From the NCBI RefSeq assembly GCF_050434145.1, contig NZ_JBNPVX010000011.1, forward strand, positions 3,020 to 67,019: a stretch of DNA of 64,000 nt. The letters are read 5' to 3'. The notes below the pieces were generated by a model. It saw nothing but the letters and a program-made list of their open reading frames with translations. It searched no databases and was not told the DNA's origin. The DNA comes from JAISST01 sp050434145 (lineage in GTDB: Bacteria > Fusobacteriota > Fusobacteriia > Fusobacteriales > Fusobacteriaceae). Within the stretch, counting starts at the first letter, position 1. Every line of letters starts with the position of its first letter. This document shows, in pieces, positions 1 to 10,134 of the stretch. The translations under genes and the position numbers were made by a program.

Positions 1-3000
1 ATGTCATATCTGCATTATTATTTATTGTAATTGTTCCTGCTCCTGATTGTTCAGCATAAATTCCATACCCTTCATCACCTATTGACCATATTCCTGATGT
101 ATTAATTAGCCCTGATGAACCTTCTTTGTATATTCCAATAGAACCTTCTTTATTTCCTTTGGTACTTACTGATGATACTGTTACTGGACCATTTAAGGAT
201 ACATCTCCTATCCCTTCACTTACTATTCCTATACTTCCTTTAGTTCCTATTGTCATTGCCAGTGCTGTAGAATTAATATCACTTGCATATATACCTATTG
301 AGTTATTGTCACCTACTGTCAAAGCTCCTGTTATTATTTCTCCAACTCCTGTACCTGTACCATAGACACCCAATGCATTATCGCCAATTGTTATATTACC
401 TGTTTCTATTCCTTTGTAAATTCCAGCTGGAGTTATGTATTCGCCATAAATTCCTATGCTATTATCTTGGACTGTTATGGTGCCTGCTGTTTTGGTTGTT
501 CCCCCCTTTACATAGACTCCTATTGATGCATTATCTTTTGTAGATCCTCCTGTTGATACTCCTACATCTATTGTATTACTTCCCAAATCAATATTTGCAT
601 ATTCACCAAATACTCCTATATTTTTATCTCCTGAGACTTGTATGGTCCCTGCAGTCAGTGTTATTGGTGCTCCTGTTTTTCCTTGGGCTTTTAGACCTAT
701 CTGATCATGATATCCTCCAGTTCCTACTACCAATGGATTCCCATAATTTACTGTCACACCACTTCCTTCTATCATTGCAGCTACTGTATAGTCACCATTT
801 AATGTTATGCTAGGGAGAGTTCCTACTGAAGTAGTATTTTTATAATAAACACCTATTGAATATTCTGATGATGAACCTCCATTCAATGTTATTGTCCCTG
901 TTCCTGCACCTGTAGCGTTACCATCTAATACTATTCCTATTCCGCCTGTCACATCAAGGTTGCCATATGCTATGATATTGCTATTATCCTTTGCATAAAT
1001 TCCTATTCCATTATTAGTAACAGTTATTGTTCCAGTATTATTTGAAATCATCACAACATCTGAATACAGACCTACACTATTACTTCCACTCACATTTAAT
1101 TGTCCTGAGTTTATCAAATTTATTCCTGTGGCTGCTGCTCCTGAGGTGTCTTGAATTGCTGCCATTCCTATTCCACCTGATGTAACATTTATAGTACCTG
1201 TAGAGAGATTTTCTACTATATATGAACCTGCACCAGAATACATTCCAATCAGACCTGTTGCACCATTAGCGACATTTAATATTCCACCATTGGTCAAACT
1301 TCCATTTAATGTTGCTGCTAATGATCCCGAACCTGATCCACCCAAGACTATCTGTGTTCCCATATTCAGAGTGCCACCAGCATTATACAAGGCTGTCCCA
1401 CCATTTCCTGTAAAATTAATTGTTATTGGACCTGTCATCCCTATATTAGCAGTTCCCATATTGTAAACTCCTATTGCACCATTTCCAATGTTTAATATTC
1501 CACCATTGGCATCTAATGTTGCTCCAGAATTGACAAAATAGCCAACTCCATTATTTTCTGCTGTTACTTCTATTTGTTTATTTACTGTACTTCCAGCACC
1601 AACATAAATTCCTATTGAATTTGAACCATCACTTATGACACTCACACCATTTAATGTGTAGCTTCCTATACTGTCTAGATATATTCCAACTCCAGAACCT
1701 GACATTGTTCCTTGACCACTTTTTATTGTAGCATTGTTGAACATTACACCTGTACTTGTGGAATCCATGTATAATCCCACTGTACCTGTAGAATTGCTTC
1801 CATCTATTGTTCCACTTATTATCCCTGTTCCTGTTGCATAAACTCCAGTTCCTGAAGTGCCATTTAGTGTCACTAAGAAATCTAGGGCACTATTATCTAA
1901 AAATACTCCAACTGAATTAGCACTCTTCAGATCCAATGTTCCTGTTCCAAGTACTTTTCCTGCTGTTGTATTCTTCAAATAAATTCCAGTACTATCTGTT
2001 ACTTCTATTTTTCCATCTGTTCCATCAAAGCTACTATTATCATGACCTGACAATGCTACTCCTGTTTGCCCTAAAGCTACTTTTATTGTTCCTTTATTCT
2101 TCCCAATTGATTCACCCAATGCTGGTGCAAGTCCTGTTACATCACCAAGTAATATTCCTACCCCTGAAGTCACATTTATTATGCCTCCTGCTGCATTCTC
2201 TACTATCCCTATCTTTCCTGAATCACCTTTGGCAACCAAAACTGCTGCATTACTATTGGATACTTCTATTGTGCCATTATTTTTTCCTATTCCATCTGCT
2301 ACATAAATTCCTGCACTGTTATTAGTAGTAATATTGTCTGAAGTCGCTGATGAATTATATACTGAATTTCCTCCTACATAAGCTCCTACTATATTTCCAG
2401 TCCCAGTGTATGATATAGATTTATTATTAGTCAAATTTATACCTTTATCAGCATAAAGTCCAACTAAATTTGCTCCCCCCAATACTAAGTCTGAATTATT
2501 TGATACTGCTGTTCCTGTATAGTATAGTCCTGTATTGGTTGTAGTACTAGAGTTATTTATTGTTATTATTCCACCTGTTACTTTAGATCCATTTGACAAG
2601 TCCATTCCTGTAGCTGTATTTGGGCCTAAATTTAAAGTTAAGCCACCACTGCCTATTGTTATCTCTTCACCTATGCCATAAACACCAACTGCATTTCTTC
2701 CTGTTCCTACTCCTGCATCTATATCTATTGTCACTCCATTCAGAGTTCCTGCATTTTCAAAATAAACTCCAACAGTCTTATCTCCAACTACTTCATATGT
2801 TCCATTATTTAAGGTATTTGTTCCTTTTGAATATACACCTATTATCCCATTTTCCGACCTTAAAATGGTCCCACCACCAATTCCATTCAATGTATTGGCT
2901 CCATTAGTCCCATCTAAATAAATACCAACTGATTTATCATTTCCAGCCACTCCTACGCCATTTATTGTGGTAGGTCCAGTGAAATTAATTGTTGATCCTT

Positions 3001-6000
3001 GTTCTCCATATACATATATGTTTTTACTTGTATTATTTAATGTATAAGTACCTGATCCTGTAAGATTGACTGTAGAATTCAAAGACACTATTCCAAAGCT
3101 TTCTGTTGCTGTTCCAAAATTGATTGTTCCTTCATTAGCAATTGTTGCTCTATCTTTTATTAATATTCCTGTACTTCCTGGTGATGTATTATTTAGTGAT
3201 ATGCTACCACCCAAATTATCTACTATTGCACTTGAACCAAATCCTATCATTCCAAATTGTGAATTATGATTAACTGATATTGTTCCAGTATTATAAACTG
3301 TTCCTAGATTGGTATACATACCTGTAGCTTTAGGTGAAGTATTTAATAGTGTAATATTTCCTGTATTAGTTACATCACCATTATTTAAGAATATTCCTAC
3401 TCCTTCATTTCCAACAGTTGTATTTCCTGAGACAGTGATATTTGACTTATCTCTCACAAATAAGGCAGTACCATGATCTAGATTAGTTGCATCTATGTTT
3501 AATACCAATGTTTGAGCTGTAGTTTCTATTGTGCCTGCAACTGGTCCTACATAAGAAATACCTATTTTACCATTGGTTCCACTTATATATCCACCTGTGA
3601 ACGTCGCTGTTCCTGTAGCAGTAATTGCAGCACTTCCATCACTTATTACTCCGATTCCATTGGTCCCTAGTACAAAATTACCAGATAAATTTCTTATTTC
3701 AGCTCCATTTGCACCATAGATTCCTATTCCTGAATCACCTATTGTCAGTGTACCAGCTGTAAAGTCTATTTTTACATCACCATCTCCATATATTCCTATT
3801 GCATTGGTTGCTCCTGAATTTGTTCCTACTTCAATATTTCCAGTATTTGTAATTATCATGGTAGTAGGAGAAGATGTTCCAGCACTGTTATTTAATGCAT
3901 AAATTCCTATACCTTCATTGCCTTTTACCTCTATAGTTCCCGAGTTTGTTAGATCTGTCTCTCCTTCACCAATTATTCCACCAAATTCTTGTACTATCGG
4001 ATTTTGTGTAGAATCCATTCTATATGCCAAACCTAATAAACCTACTGCATTAGGTCCATTGACTTCTATTTTTCCACCACTATTTATTTTTGAGCCATCT
4101 ACTGCATATATTCCTATTCCACCAGAGTTAACTATATTTGATCCTGTCTCAACTTTTATATTAGAACCTGCCAGTCCATTAACTGTACCAAAATTCATGT
4201 AAATACCTATTGCTCCTTCTCCAGCTTGAGTTCTGTCAGCAGTTATTGTTTTTCCACTATTTAGTATTATTTGAGAATCTCCAACTCCAGTAGCTGTCGA
4301 ACTTGAGTTCATCTCGAGTCCAGATACATGCCCTTTATAGAAGTCAGCCGCTACTGAATTAGTTAGTTCTGCTGTGACATCTGCATCAACTGTTAATATG
4401 GATTTCTGTGCTAAAAAACTTCTAAAGAAGAAATAACTAGGATTGTATACTCCACCTACTCCATACATGTCCTGTGATTTATCTATTGGAACATCAATTG
4501 TAATATTACCCCCATCTGTGGCAGCCAGTCTAAATTTATCATAAGTAATTGCACCCTCCACACCAGCTACCACTGGTGCTCCTGTTGTAGCTGTATTTAC
4601 TGCTGTTACCACTTGTGTTAGTGTTTTTGTCCCTATTCCTGTCAGATTAAATGCTACAGCATCATTGGACATCATTGTTATCTTACCACCTGAAATTATA
4701 ACTTGAGATGTAGGGGTTGATGGTGTAGTGATATCTATTGTGTATCCAACTGATTTTCCCCGCAAAATAATTTCTCCATTTGATATGTCTACTGCTGCAT
4801 TGATAGAACCATCTGTATAAACTGCAAATCCTCTACCATTATAATCAATAGTACCGCCTACCATGCTTATTTTACCACTATTAACTGAGGCTACTCCTGC
4901 TGCTCCGTCAACTACTTTTATGTAATTATTGTTTGCATTTATTAGTGCGCTTGTTCCATTAGACATAATTCCTAAGCCCAGATACTTTCCACCATCTATT
5001 GCTCCAGTGACTTCTATGTTAGCAGTAGTAGCCTTAGATGCTAAATTCATATTTATGATTCCGCCATCTTTTGCATATGCAGCCATTGCACTATGCTCAT
5101 TAGCGCTTGTTGTATCTATTGCTAATTTTAATGAGCTTCCTTTTCCAATACCATTTATGATATTGACTGTACTTCCACTACCATCTGCATATACTCCTAT
5201 AGCATTATTTGCTGCCTTATTATCTGATGCACTAGCAGAAGTTAATATCGAATCTAAAGTGACAGAATAACTATTTTTAGCTACAACACCTATATTTCTA
5301 TCTCCACCTACCATATCTATACTACCAGTAGTAATGATATTACCACTTTGATAAGTTATTCCGCTTATAATTGTATTCGTTGATACTAATCCTATGTTAT
5401 TTTCTCCACCATTCAATTGAATAGCTATATTAGATACTCCATTGGATGTTATACTTCCAGTACCTAAATTCAATGTAACACCAGAAGGTTCAAAATATGT
5501 AGACCCCTTTAAAGGTAAAACTCCTATATTATTTTTTGTGCTATCATAAATAATTATTCCTGTACTATTTAGATCTATGCTTTTTAAAGATATTATTCCA
5601 ACTGAATTCTCTATGATATCTGTATTAGTATTATCTCCAAAATAATTACTATATGCGGTGCCTTCTTCTGTTTCACCTGCTGTAACTGAAATAGGTTTAT
5701 TTCCAGTTCCAGAACTATCCCCTATATCAACATTAAAATCGCCTGCTACAGGAATTGCTGTAGAAGTCATTGAATAATTTTCTGCAACAAATAAACCTAT
5801 ATTGTTGTCTCCATACATTGTAATCGGCGCTCTATTACCACCAAAATCTTTAAAATCCATTGTCAAAGAACCATTTCCAGTATAACTTGCTCTTGCAAAA
5901 ACTCCTATGTTACTTTTTCCTGTTAATTCTACTATGTTTCTATTGATTGCTAATGCATTTATACCAACATTAAAAGTAGAAAAATGTCCTATTTGATTGG

Positions 6001-7813
6001 GAGTATTTATTACATAAGCAGCACTATCATTAGTATAAATATGGATTTCACCTGAATTGTACATTACTTGCTGATTTACATCTATACAGTCATTTGATAG
6101 TAAAAAACCTGCATTGTATGAATCTTTATATGTACCACCAATATACAATGGCCTTATGAGCACTGTCCCATCATTTATTGCAATACTCGTCCCACCACCA
6201 TGACTATATTGGTTAGTCAAAGACATATTCCCACCTTCCAGTGTAATATCTCCTTGATTTATCCATGCAAAACCAACATTATAATATGCCTGTGTATAAT
6301 AAGAAGCTGCTCCAGTTGCAATAGATACCGATTCCATATCATCCCATATTGTTTCTACTCTAGTTTGACTAGCAACACTTACTTTTGATGCAGCATCTGA
6401 CATAGCGCTTCTTATTGAGGCAAATGAATTATTTGCAGAGTGATTATCCATATGCAGAAATTCTCCCAAATTTAAAGCACTGTTTTCAGAATCTCTTGAC
6501 ACTAGGAAATTTCCATTATTATATGTCCCTATAAGCCCTATAGCAACCAACTGTACTCCTGTTCCTGTTCCTGCACCTAATCCTGCTGTCCATCCATTTG
6601 TAAAAGTCTTGTATGTTGTTACATCTGATGGATTTGCCATCACTCCTGCACCATAAGAAAGTCCTGCACTTGTCCCACCAATAAAAGTATATGCAGAATA
6701 GTCTTCATATTTATACTCATAAGATGTAAGAGCTGCAGTTCTTTTTATCACAAATTTACCATCTAATACTGCTATATTGGCAATTATGCTATTTTGACCA
6801 TTTTGATGATCTACATAAACAACATCTCCATTTCCTATGGAATTAGCTTGGAAATCTGTCATTGTTAGTTGTGGTACATTAATAACTGGTGCTGTAGGTG
6901 GATCTGGTATGGATATCATTGTTGGTTCATATTCATTGGGCAGAGTAGGTGGTATAACTGTAATTACCTTTTCAGATGGCACTGTAGGAACTGGTGCTGA
7001 AGGTGCATTAACTACCAAAGATTGTATGGGATCAGGAGCCACTACTGCTACATTAACAGATAATGAAGGACTTGCAGGTGCTACTGGTGTATTTGGCATC
7101 GCTACATTCAAATTCGGAACATTAAGTGCGGGTTCTTGAATAGTAATATTCATATCTTTTACCACTGAAGGAATAATTGGTTCTAGAGGGGTTATATTCA
7201 CTCCCAAATCAAATTCTATAGAAAATCCTTCTTCATCTACTGCTACTCCATTGGCACCTTGTACTTTAAATGGATAATTTCCTGACATTGTTCCATTCTT
7301 TAATAAATCAACTATCATATCTGTATTCATTCCGCCTGCACCTACTGCTGGTGCTCCAGCTTCACCAGCATTTAATGGATTTCCTTCTGCATCTACTCCA
7401 TTATATCTAGCCTTAATAGCATTTATTGTCTCTGACCATTCAGATTTTGTCCTATCTTTGCTCTTGCTGGAATTCTCATATGAATATGTAAAAAATACCT
7501 GTGTACTTGGATATACAGGTTTTGAATAATAATCTCCTTGTCTTAATAAAACTTCATAGTCATTTTTTAATTCTTTTAATCTTGCTTCATTTTCTTCAAG
7601 CAGTGCCATTATCTCAGATTTTTGTATTTCAATATTTGTTAGAAGTGATTCTTGAGTTTGGGCTGCTCGTGAACCTAATTCTACACTTGATGCTAAACCA
7701 ATACCACCTGTAATCAGAAAAGCTGTCAATAATGCTGTCGTATAGCCAATCTTCTTCTTTTTCAGATAAGATTTTAAGGCCTTTTCGGCCTTTTCTTTTA
7801 AATTCTTTCTCAT
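1..7813 (-). CDS. Giant autotransporter-type surface adhesin, N-terminal part (3' end beyond window)
   Basis: An open frame runs without a stop from ATG 7813 to the left edge, giving 2604 complete codons; the C-terminus (where a beta-barrel would be expected) lies outside. An AGGGGG Shine-Dalgarno sits 5 bases upstream of the ATG. Residues 1-45 are a long signal sequence: a very basic start (KEKAEKALKSYLKKKK) followed by a hydrophobic stretch (TTALLTAFLITGGIGLA). This matches the fusobacterial autotransporter-associated N-terminal region. Residues about 50-90 are a charged helical segment. Residues about 205-320 are proline-rich (many PxxP and VP steps). From about residue 330 onward the protein is a monotonous Gly/Asn/Thr/Ser-rich array with dozens of NxIGIY/GVY/GVF steps, as expected for a long beta-helix passenger domain. 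The role as exported adhesin is inferred from family architecture; no specific ligand can be named. It is probably co-transcribed with the small secreted protein upstream (58-base gap). Confidence 0.85.
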   Translation of the reverse strand, partial: MRKNLKEKAEKALKSYLKKKKIGYTTALLTAFLITGGIGLASSVELGSRAAQTQESLLTNIEIQKSEIMALLEENEARLKELKNDYEVLLRQGDYYSKPVYPSTQVFFTYSYENSSKSKDRTKSEWSETINAIKARYNGVDAEGNPLNAGEAGAPAVGAGGMNTDMIVDLLKNGTMSGNYPFKVQGANGVAVDEEGFSIEFDLGVNITPLEPIIPSVVKDMNITIQEPALNVPNLNVAMPNTPVAPASPSLSVNVAVVAPDPIQSLVVNAPSAPVPTVPSEKVITVIPPTLPNEYEPTMISIPDPPTAPVINVPQLTMTDFQANSIGNGDVVYVDHQNGQNSIIANIAVLDGKFVIKRTAALTSYEYKYEDYSAYTFIGGTSAGLSYGAGVMANPSDVTTYKTFTNGWTAGLGAGTGTGVQLVAIGLIGTYNNGNFLVSRDSENSALNLGEFLHMDNHSANNSFASIRSAMSDAASKVSVASQTRVETIWDDMESVSIATGAASYYTQAYYNVGFAWINQGDITLEGGNMSLTNQYSHGGGTSIAINDGTVLIRPLYIGGTYKDSYNAGFLLSNDCIDVNQQVMYNSGEIHIYTNDSAAYVINTPNQIGHFSTFNVGINALAINRNIVELTGKSNIGVFARASYTGNGSLTMDFKDFGGNRAPITMYGDNNIGLFVAENYSMTSTAIPVAGDFNVDIGDSSGTGNKPISVTAGETEEGTAYSNYFGDNTNTDIIENSVGIISLKSIDLNSTGIIIYDSTKNNIGVLPLKGSTYFEPSGVTLNLGTGSITSNGVSNIAIQLNGGENNIGLVSTNTIISGITYQSGNIITTGSIDMVGGDRNIGVVAKNSYSVTLDSILTSASASDNKAANNAIGVYADGSGSTVNIINGIGKGSSLKLAIDTTSANEHSAMAAYAKDGGIINMNLASKATTANIEVTGAIDGGKYLGLGIMSNGTSALINANNNYIKVVDGAAGVASVNSGKISMVGGTIDYNGRGFAVYTDGSINAAVDISNGEIILRGKSVGYTIDITTPSTPTSQVIISGGKITMMSNDAVAFNLTGIGTKTLTQVVTAVNTATTGAPVVAGVEGAITYDKFRLAATDGGNITIDVPIDKSQDMYGVGGVYNPSYFFFRSFLAQKSILTVDADVTAELTNSVAADFYKGHVSGLEMNSSSTATGVGDSQIILNSGKTITADRTQAGEGAIGIYMNFGTVNGLAGSNIKVETGSNIVNSGGIGIYAVDGSKINSGGKIEVNGPNAVGLLGLAYRMDSTQNPIVQEFGGIIGEGETDLTNSGTIEVKGNEGIGIYALNNSAGTSSPTTMIITNTGNIEVGTNSGATNAIGIYGDGDVKIDFTAGTLTIGDSGIGIYGANGAEIRNLSGNFVLGTNGIGVISDGSAAITATGTATFTGGYISGTNGKIGISYVGPVAGTIETTAQTLVLNIDATNLDHGTALFVRDKSNITVSGNTTVGNEGVGIFLNNGDVTNTGNITLLNTSPKATGMYTNLGTVYNTGTISVNHNSQFGMIGFGSSAIVDNLGGSISLNNTSPGSTGILIKDRATIANEGTINFGTATESFGIVSLNSTVNLTGSGTYTLNNTSKNIYVYGEQGSTINFTGPTTINGVGVAGNDKSVGIYLDGTNGANTLNGIGGGTILRSENGIIGVYSKGTNTLNNGTYEVVGDKTVGVYFENAGTLNGVTIDIDAGVGTGRNAVGVYGIGEEITIGSGGLTLNLGPNTATGMDLSNGSKVTGGIITINNSSTTTNTGLYYTGTAVSNNSDLVLGGANLVGLYADKGINLTNNKSISYTGTGNIVGAYVGGNSVYNSSATSDNITTNNSAGIYVADGIGKNNGTIEVSNSNAAVLVAKGDSGKIGIVENAAGGIINVTSGVGILLGDVTGLAPALGESIGKNKGTIKVALGQTGVALSGHDNSSFDGTDGKIEVTDSTGIYLKNTTAGKVLGTGTLDLKSANSVGVFLDNSALDFLVTLNGTSGTGVYATGTGIISGTIDGSNSTGTVGLYMDSTSTGVMFNNATIKSGQGTMSGSGVGIYLDSIGSYTLNGVSVISDGSNSIGIYVGAGSTVNKQIEVTAENNGVGYFVNSGATLDANGGILNIGNGAIGVYNMGTANIGMTGPITINFTGNGGTALYNAGGTLNMGTQIVLGGSGSGSLAATLNGSLTNGGILNVANGATGLIGMYSGAGSYIVENLSTGTINVTSGGIGMAAIQDTSGAAATGINLINSGQLNVSGSNSVGLYSDVVMISNNTGTITVTNNGIGIYAKDNSNIIAYGNLDVTGGIGIVLDGNATGAGTGTITLNGGSSSEYSIGVYYKNTTSVGTLPSITLNGDYTVAAMIEGSGVTVNYGNPLVVGTGGYHDQIGLKAQGKTGAPITLTAGTIQVSGDKNIGVFGEYANIDLGSNTIDVGVSTGGSTKDNASIGVYVKGGTTKTAGTITVQDNSIGIYGEYITPAGIYKGIETGNITIGDNALGVYGTGTGVGEIITGALTVGDNNSIGIYASDINSTALAMTIGTKGSIGIVSEGIGDVSLNGPVTVSSVSTKGNKEGSIGIYKEGSSGLINTSGIWSIGDEGYGIYAEQSGAGTITINNNADMT

Positions 7814-7871
7814 TTTTCCCCCTATATTTCAATTTTTTATTAATATCTTACTTCATTTATTTTGTAAATAA

Positions 7872-8327
7872 TTACTTTCCTTTTGCTCGCTGTTCCATTG
7901 CATTTAATCTTCTTAAATATTCTTTAAGCTTTTTATTTTCTAATTCTAATGCTTCTATTTCATTTTTTGTTGTCTTAAACTCTTCCATCACTGCATCATA
8001 TTTTTCTGTCAAAAAATTATGTTCTGTTTCTTCCATCCCTAATTCTGATTCTAATGCCCTTATTTGATCTTCTTCTCTTTGTAAGTAGTACATTCTCTTC
8101 TTTCCTGTATCAAAGGCACTGTCTGTCGCTTGAATCTTTGCTTTTGTTCCATTAGGTGCTCTGAACACTTTTTCTTCCAATGATTCAAATAAATCTTCTC
8201 TTTTTTCTTTCATTACTTTTTTTGCTGTTTTTGATGTTGCTGCATTTTGTGCTTTTTTTACTGATGCTCCTTCTAGTATCATTGTGAACAACAACAAAGT
8301 TAATACTAATAAACATTTTTTTTTCAT
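7872..8327 (-). CDS. Small secreted coiled-coil protein upstream of the adhesin
   Basis: 151 residues from ATG 8327, which has a GGAGGA Shine-Dalgarno 6 bases upstream. The longer frame beginning at 8387 adds 20 residues with no ribosome site and would hide the signal peptide. Residues 1-20 are a signal peptide (MKKKCLLVLTLLLFTMILEG, cleavage probably after EGA). The mature part is highly charged, and its C-terminal 65 residues form a predicted long helix with heptads (RALESELGMEE, ALELENKKLKEYLRRL). Size and all-helical secreted layout resemble FadA-type adhesins of fusobacteria, but I see no clear sequence match to FadA, so the family is left open. It lies 58 bases upstream of the giant adhesin on the same strand, so a role in adhesin export or surface assembly is plausible but only inferred. 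Confidence 0.75.
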   Translation of the reverse strand: MKKKCLLVLTLLLFTMILEGASVKKAQNAATSKTAKKVMKEKREDLFESLEEKVFRAPNGTKAKIQATDSAFDTGKKRMYYLQREEDQIRALESELGMEETEHNFLTEKYDAVMEEFKTTKNEIEALELENKKLKEYLRRLNAMEQRAKGK

Positions 8328-8455
8328 AAATATCCTCCATTTTCTAATTTTTTCTAAGTAACACAAAAACATATGAAAATTTCTCATACTGTGACTAAAA
8401 CAATGTTTTTGTTATAAATTTTACTTTATCTAGGTAAATACTCCTATTAATTAAC

Positions 8456-8484
8456 TATATACTACAAAATACTATAAATTACAA
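8456..8484 (-). promoter_or_regulatory. Candidate promoter of the small secreted protein/adhesin unit
   Basis: On the minus strand TTGTAA (8484-8479) and TATATA (8461-8456) are 17 bases apart. The leader to ATG 8327 would be about 120 bases. The match is moderate and the AT-rich background makes chance matches likely. Confidence 0.35.
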
Positions 8485-8806
8485 GTTTTTGTTTCTTAAA
8501 TTATTATCCTTTTTTGACATTTTATACTTTTAGATAATTATTTGTCACACAACAAATATATTCAATTATCCTTTATTTCTTTATTTGATATTTATGTAAC
8601 ATTTATTTGCTTTTAAATTTTATTCAGATTAAATGAAATAATTTTTTTACTAAAATTATACAAAATTTATCATGACTGTTTATTAATCGCACGACTTTTA
8701 GATTAAGTAAGTATACCATAGTATTTGTATTGATATTAAGTCTTTTCAGAAGAAATATTAATATTTCAATTTTACACTTGATCTATATAAAAATTAAATT
8801 TTATAT

Positions 8807-8835
8807 TTTACATTGACCACACAATAGTGTATAAT
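8807..8835 (+). promoter_or_regulatory. Promoter of the methyltransferase/YjbQ pair
   Basis: TTTACA at 8807-8812 and a perfect TATAAT at 8830-8835 with 17-base spacing, about 60 bases upstream of the methyltransferase start. Confidence 0.6.
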
Positions 8836-8896
8836 TGATCATAATTAATATATATAAATATCTACGCACTTTTTTCTAAAACAAGGATGATTGACT

Positions 8897-9628
8897 ATGA
8901 ATGAAAAAGAATTAGAAGCGCATATTCCTCTTTTGAAAAAGGGACTTAGCATTATACAAAGGGCTGACTATTTTAATTTTTCTATTGATTCTCTTTTAAT
9001 ATCAGAATTTGCTACTATTACAAAATCAACAAATAAAATCCTTGATCTTGGTTGTGGAAATGGTGTGATTCCACTTTTTTTATCACAAAAGACTAATGCA
9101 AAAATTTGGGGGATTGAAATTCAGAAAATTTCTTCAGAACTTGCCAAGAGAAATATTGAAATAAACAATCTTTCTGACAGAATCAGCATTATTCATGATG
9201 ATATAAATAATTGGAAAAAATATTTTCAAGCTGGTTATTTTGATTTAATAATAACTAATCCACCTTTTTTTAAATACAAAGGTGATATTTCTCTAAACGA
9301 AAAAGAACAATTTTCTATAGCAAGACATGAGATATTTTTGACTCTGGAACAATTAGTTATGATTAGCAGCTCTCTTTTGAAAGACAAAGGATATTTTTCA
9401 TTGGTTCACAGGGTAGATAGAATGGTAGAAATCCTTGAAATATTAAAAAAATATAAAATAGAACCTAAAAAAATTAGATTCTGTTATACAACATTATCCA
9501 AAAATGCTAAAATTTTGTTAATTGAAGGTATTAAAAATGGTAACTGTGGTCTTAATATGCTTCCACCTTTGATTATTAATGAAAAAAATGGAAGTTATAC
9601 TGAAGAAGTATTACAAATGTTTGAATAA
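8897..9628 (+). CDS. tRNA1(Val) A37 N6-methyltransferase-like (TrmN6/YfiC family)
   Basis: 243 residues. ATG 8897 is chosen because AAGGAT (8883-8888) lies 8 bases upstream; an in-frame TTG at 8891 is too close to that site. The fold is a class I SAM-dependent methyltransferase. The SAM-binding loop LDLGCGNG is at residues 49-56 and the catalytic NPPF motif, typical of N6-adenine methyltransferases, is at 121-124. The length and NPPFF followed by a basic segment fit the YfiC/TrmN6 group that methylates A37 of tRNA-Val; the exact tRNA substrate is inferred from family. It is followed 36 bases later by a YjbQ gene and the two probably form one transcript ending at the hairpin at 10086-10132. 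Confidence 0.8.
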   Translation: MNEKELEAHIPLLKKGLSIIQRADYFNFSIDSLLISEFATITKSTNKILDLGCGNGVIPLFLSQKTNAKIWGIEIQKISSELAKRNIEINNLSDRISIIHDDINNWKKYFQAGYFDLIITNPPFFKYKGDISLNEKEQFSIARHEIFLTLEQLVMISSSLLKDKGYFSLVHRVDRMVEILEILKKYKIEPKKIRFCYTTLSKNAKILLIEGIKNGNCGLNMLPPLIINEKNGSYTEEVLQMFE

Positions 9629-9664
9629 GTAAAAATAAGTATAAAATTTATGAGGAGCAAAACT

Positions 9665-10072
9665 ATGCCAAAATATTTTATTCACAAGTTAAAAACTATA
9701 AAAAAAGAAACAATGATCAACATTACTCATTTAGTAGAAGAAGATATTCAAAATTCTAATATTAGAGACGGCATTGTCCTTGTGTATTGTCCACATACTA
9801 CTTCGGGAATTACTATAAATGAAAATGCAGATCCACATGTTGTGATGGATTTACTTTATACATTCAGAAAGGTATTTCCAGACAATGACCCTAATTATCT
9901 TCATCTTGAAGGGAATTCTCATGCTCATGTAAAATCTGTATTAATGGGAAATTCTGTCAATCTTATTCTAGATAACTCCAAACTTGTTTTGGGACACTGG
10001 CAAGATATATTTTTTTGCGATTTTGATGGCCCTAGAGAGAGAGAATTTTTTGTAAAAATAATTGAAGGCTAA
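9665..10072 (+). CDS. YjbQ/UPF0047 family protein (secondary thiamine-phosphate synthase-type fold)
   Basis: 135 residues. ATG 9665 is preferred over the in-frame ATG 9650 because AGGAG (9653-9657) lies 7 bases before it and inside the longer version. Family hallmarks are visible: HTTSGITINEN at about 44-54, a DPHVVMDL stretch, the LEGNSHAHVKS segment with conserved histidines, and the end GHWQDIFFCDFDGPRERE. Members of this family are small trimeric proteins. Some show weak thiamine-phosphate synthase activity, but the physiological role is unsettled. It is downstream of the methyltransferase on the same strand, and a terminator follows the stop codon by 13 bases. Confidence 0.85.
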   Translation: MPKYFIHKLKTIKKETMINITHLVEEDIQNSNIRDGIVLVYCPHTTSGITINENADPHVVMDLLYTFRKVFPDNDPNYLHLEGNSHAHVKSVLMGNSVNLILDNSKLVLGHWQDIFFCDFDGPREREFFVKIIEG

Positions 10073-10085
10073 ATTAAAGCTTCAT

Positions 10086-10132
10086 AAGAAAAACACACTC
10101 CTACTTTAAACAAGTACTTGTGTGTTTTTCTT
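10086..10132. terminator. Bidirectional terminator between convergent genes
   Basis: Perfect 13-base inverted repeat (AAGAAAAACACAC at 10086-10098, GTGTGTTTTTCTT at 10120-10132). It sits between the YjbQ gene (plus) and the convergent ATPase-regulator gene whose stop codon is at 10135. The A-rich and T-rich arms can serve as U-tracts in both directions. Confidence 0.75.
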
Positions 10133-10134
10133 AG

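Larger units (their letters stand above)
8328..8896. other. Divergent intergenic region between adhesin unit and methyltransferase
   Basis: About 570 bases of very AT-rich sequence between two divergent transcription units. It holds one promoter candidate for each side (listed separately). No open frame of note and no strong hairpin were seen. Confidence 0.6.

Noticed and set aside
126..7139. Many plus-strand open frames of 60-130 codons (e.g. 126-365, 1936-2325, 6837-7139)
   Set aside because: They are antisense shadows of the long minus-strand adhesin frame; they lack ribosome sites and have repetitive Leu/Pro/Ile-biased composition mirroring the Gly/Asn repeats.
7629..7832. Minus-strand 67-codon frame starting MKYRGKNEKEFKRKG
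   Set aside because: It overlaps the adhesin start in another frame, has no Shine-Dalgarno, and the adhesin signal sequence in the correct frame is convincing.
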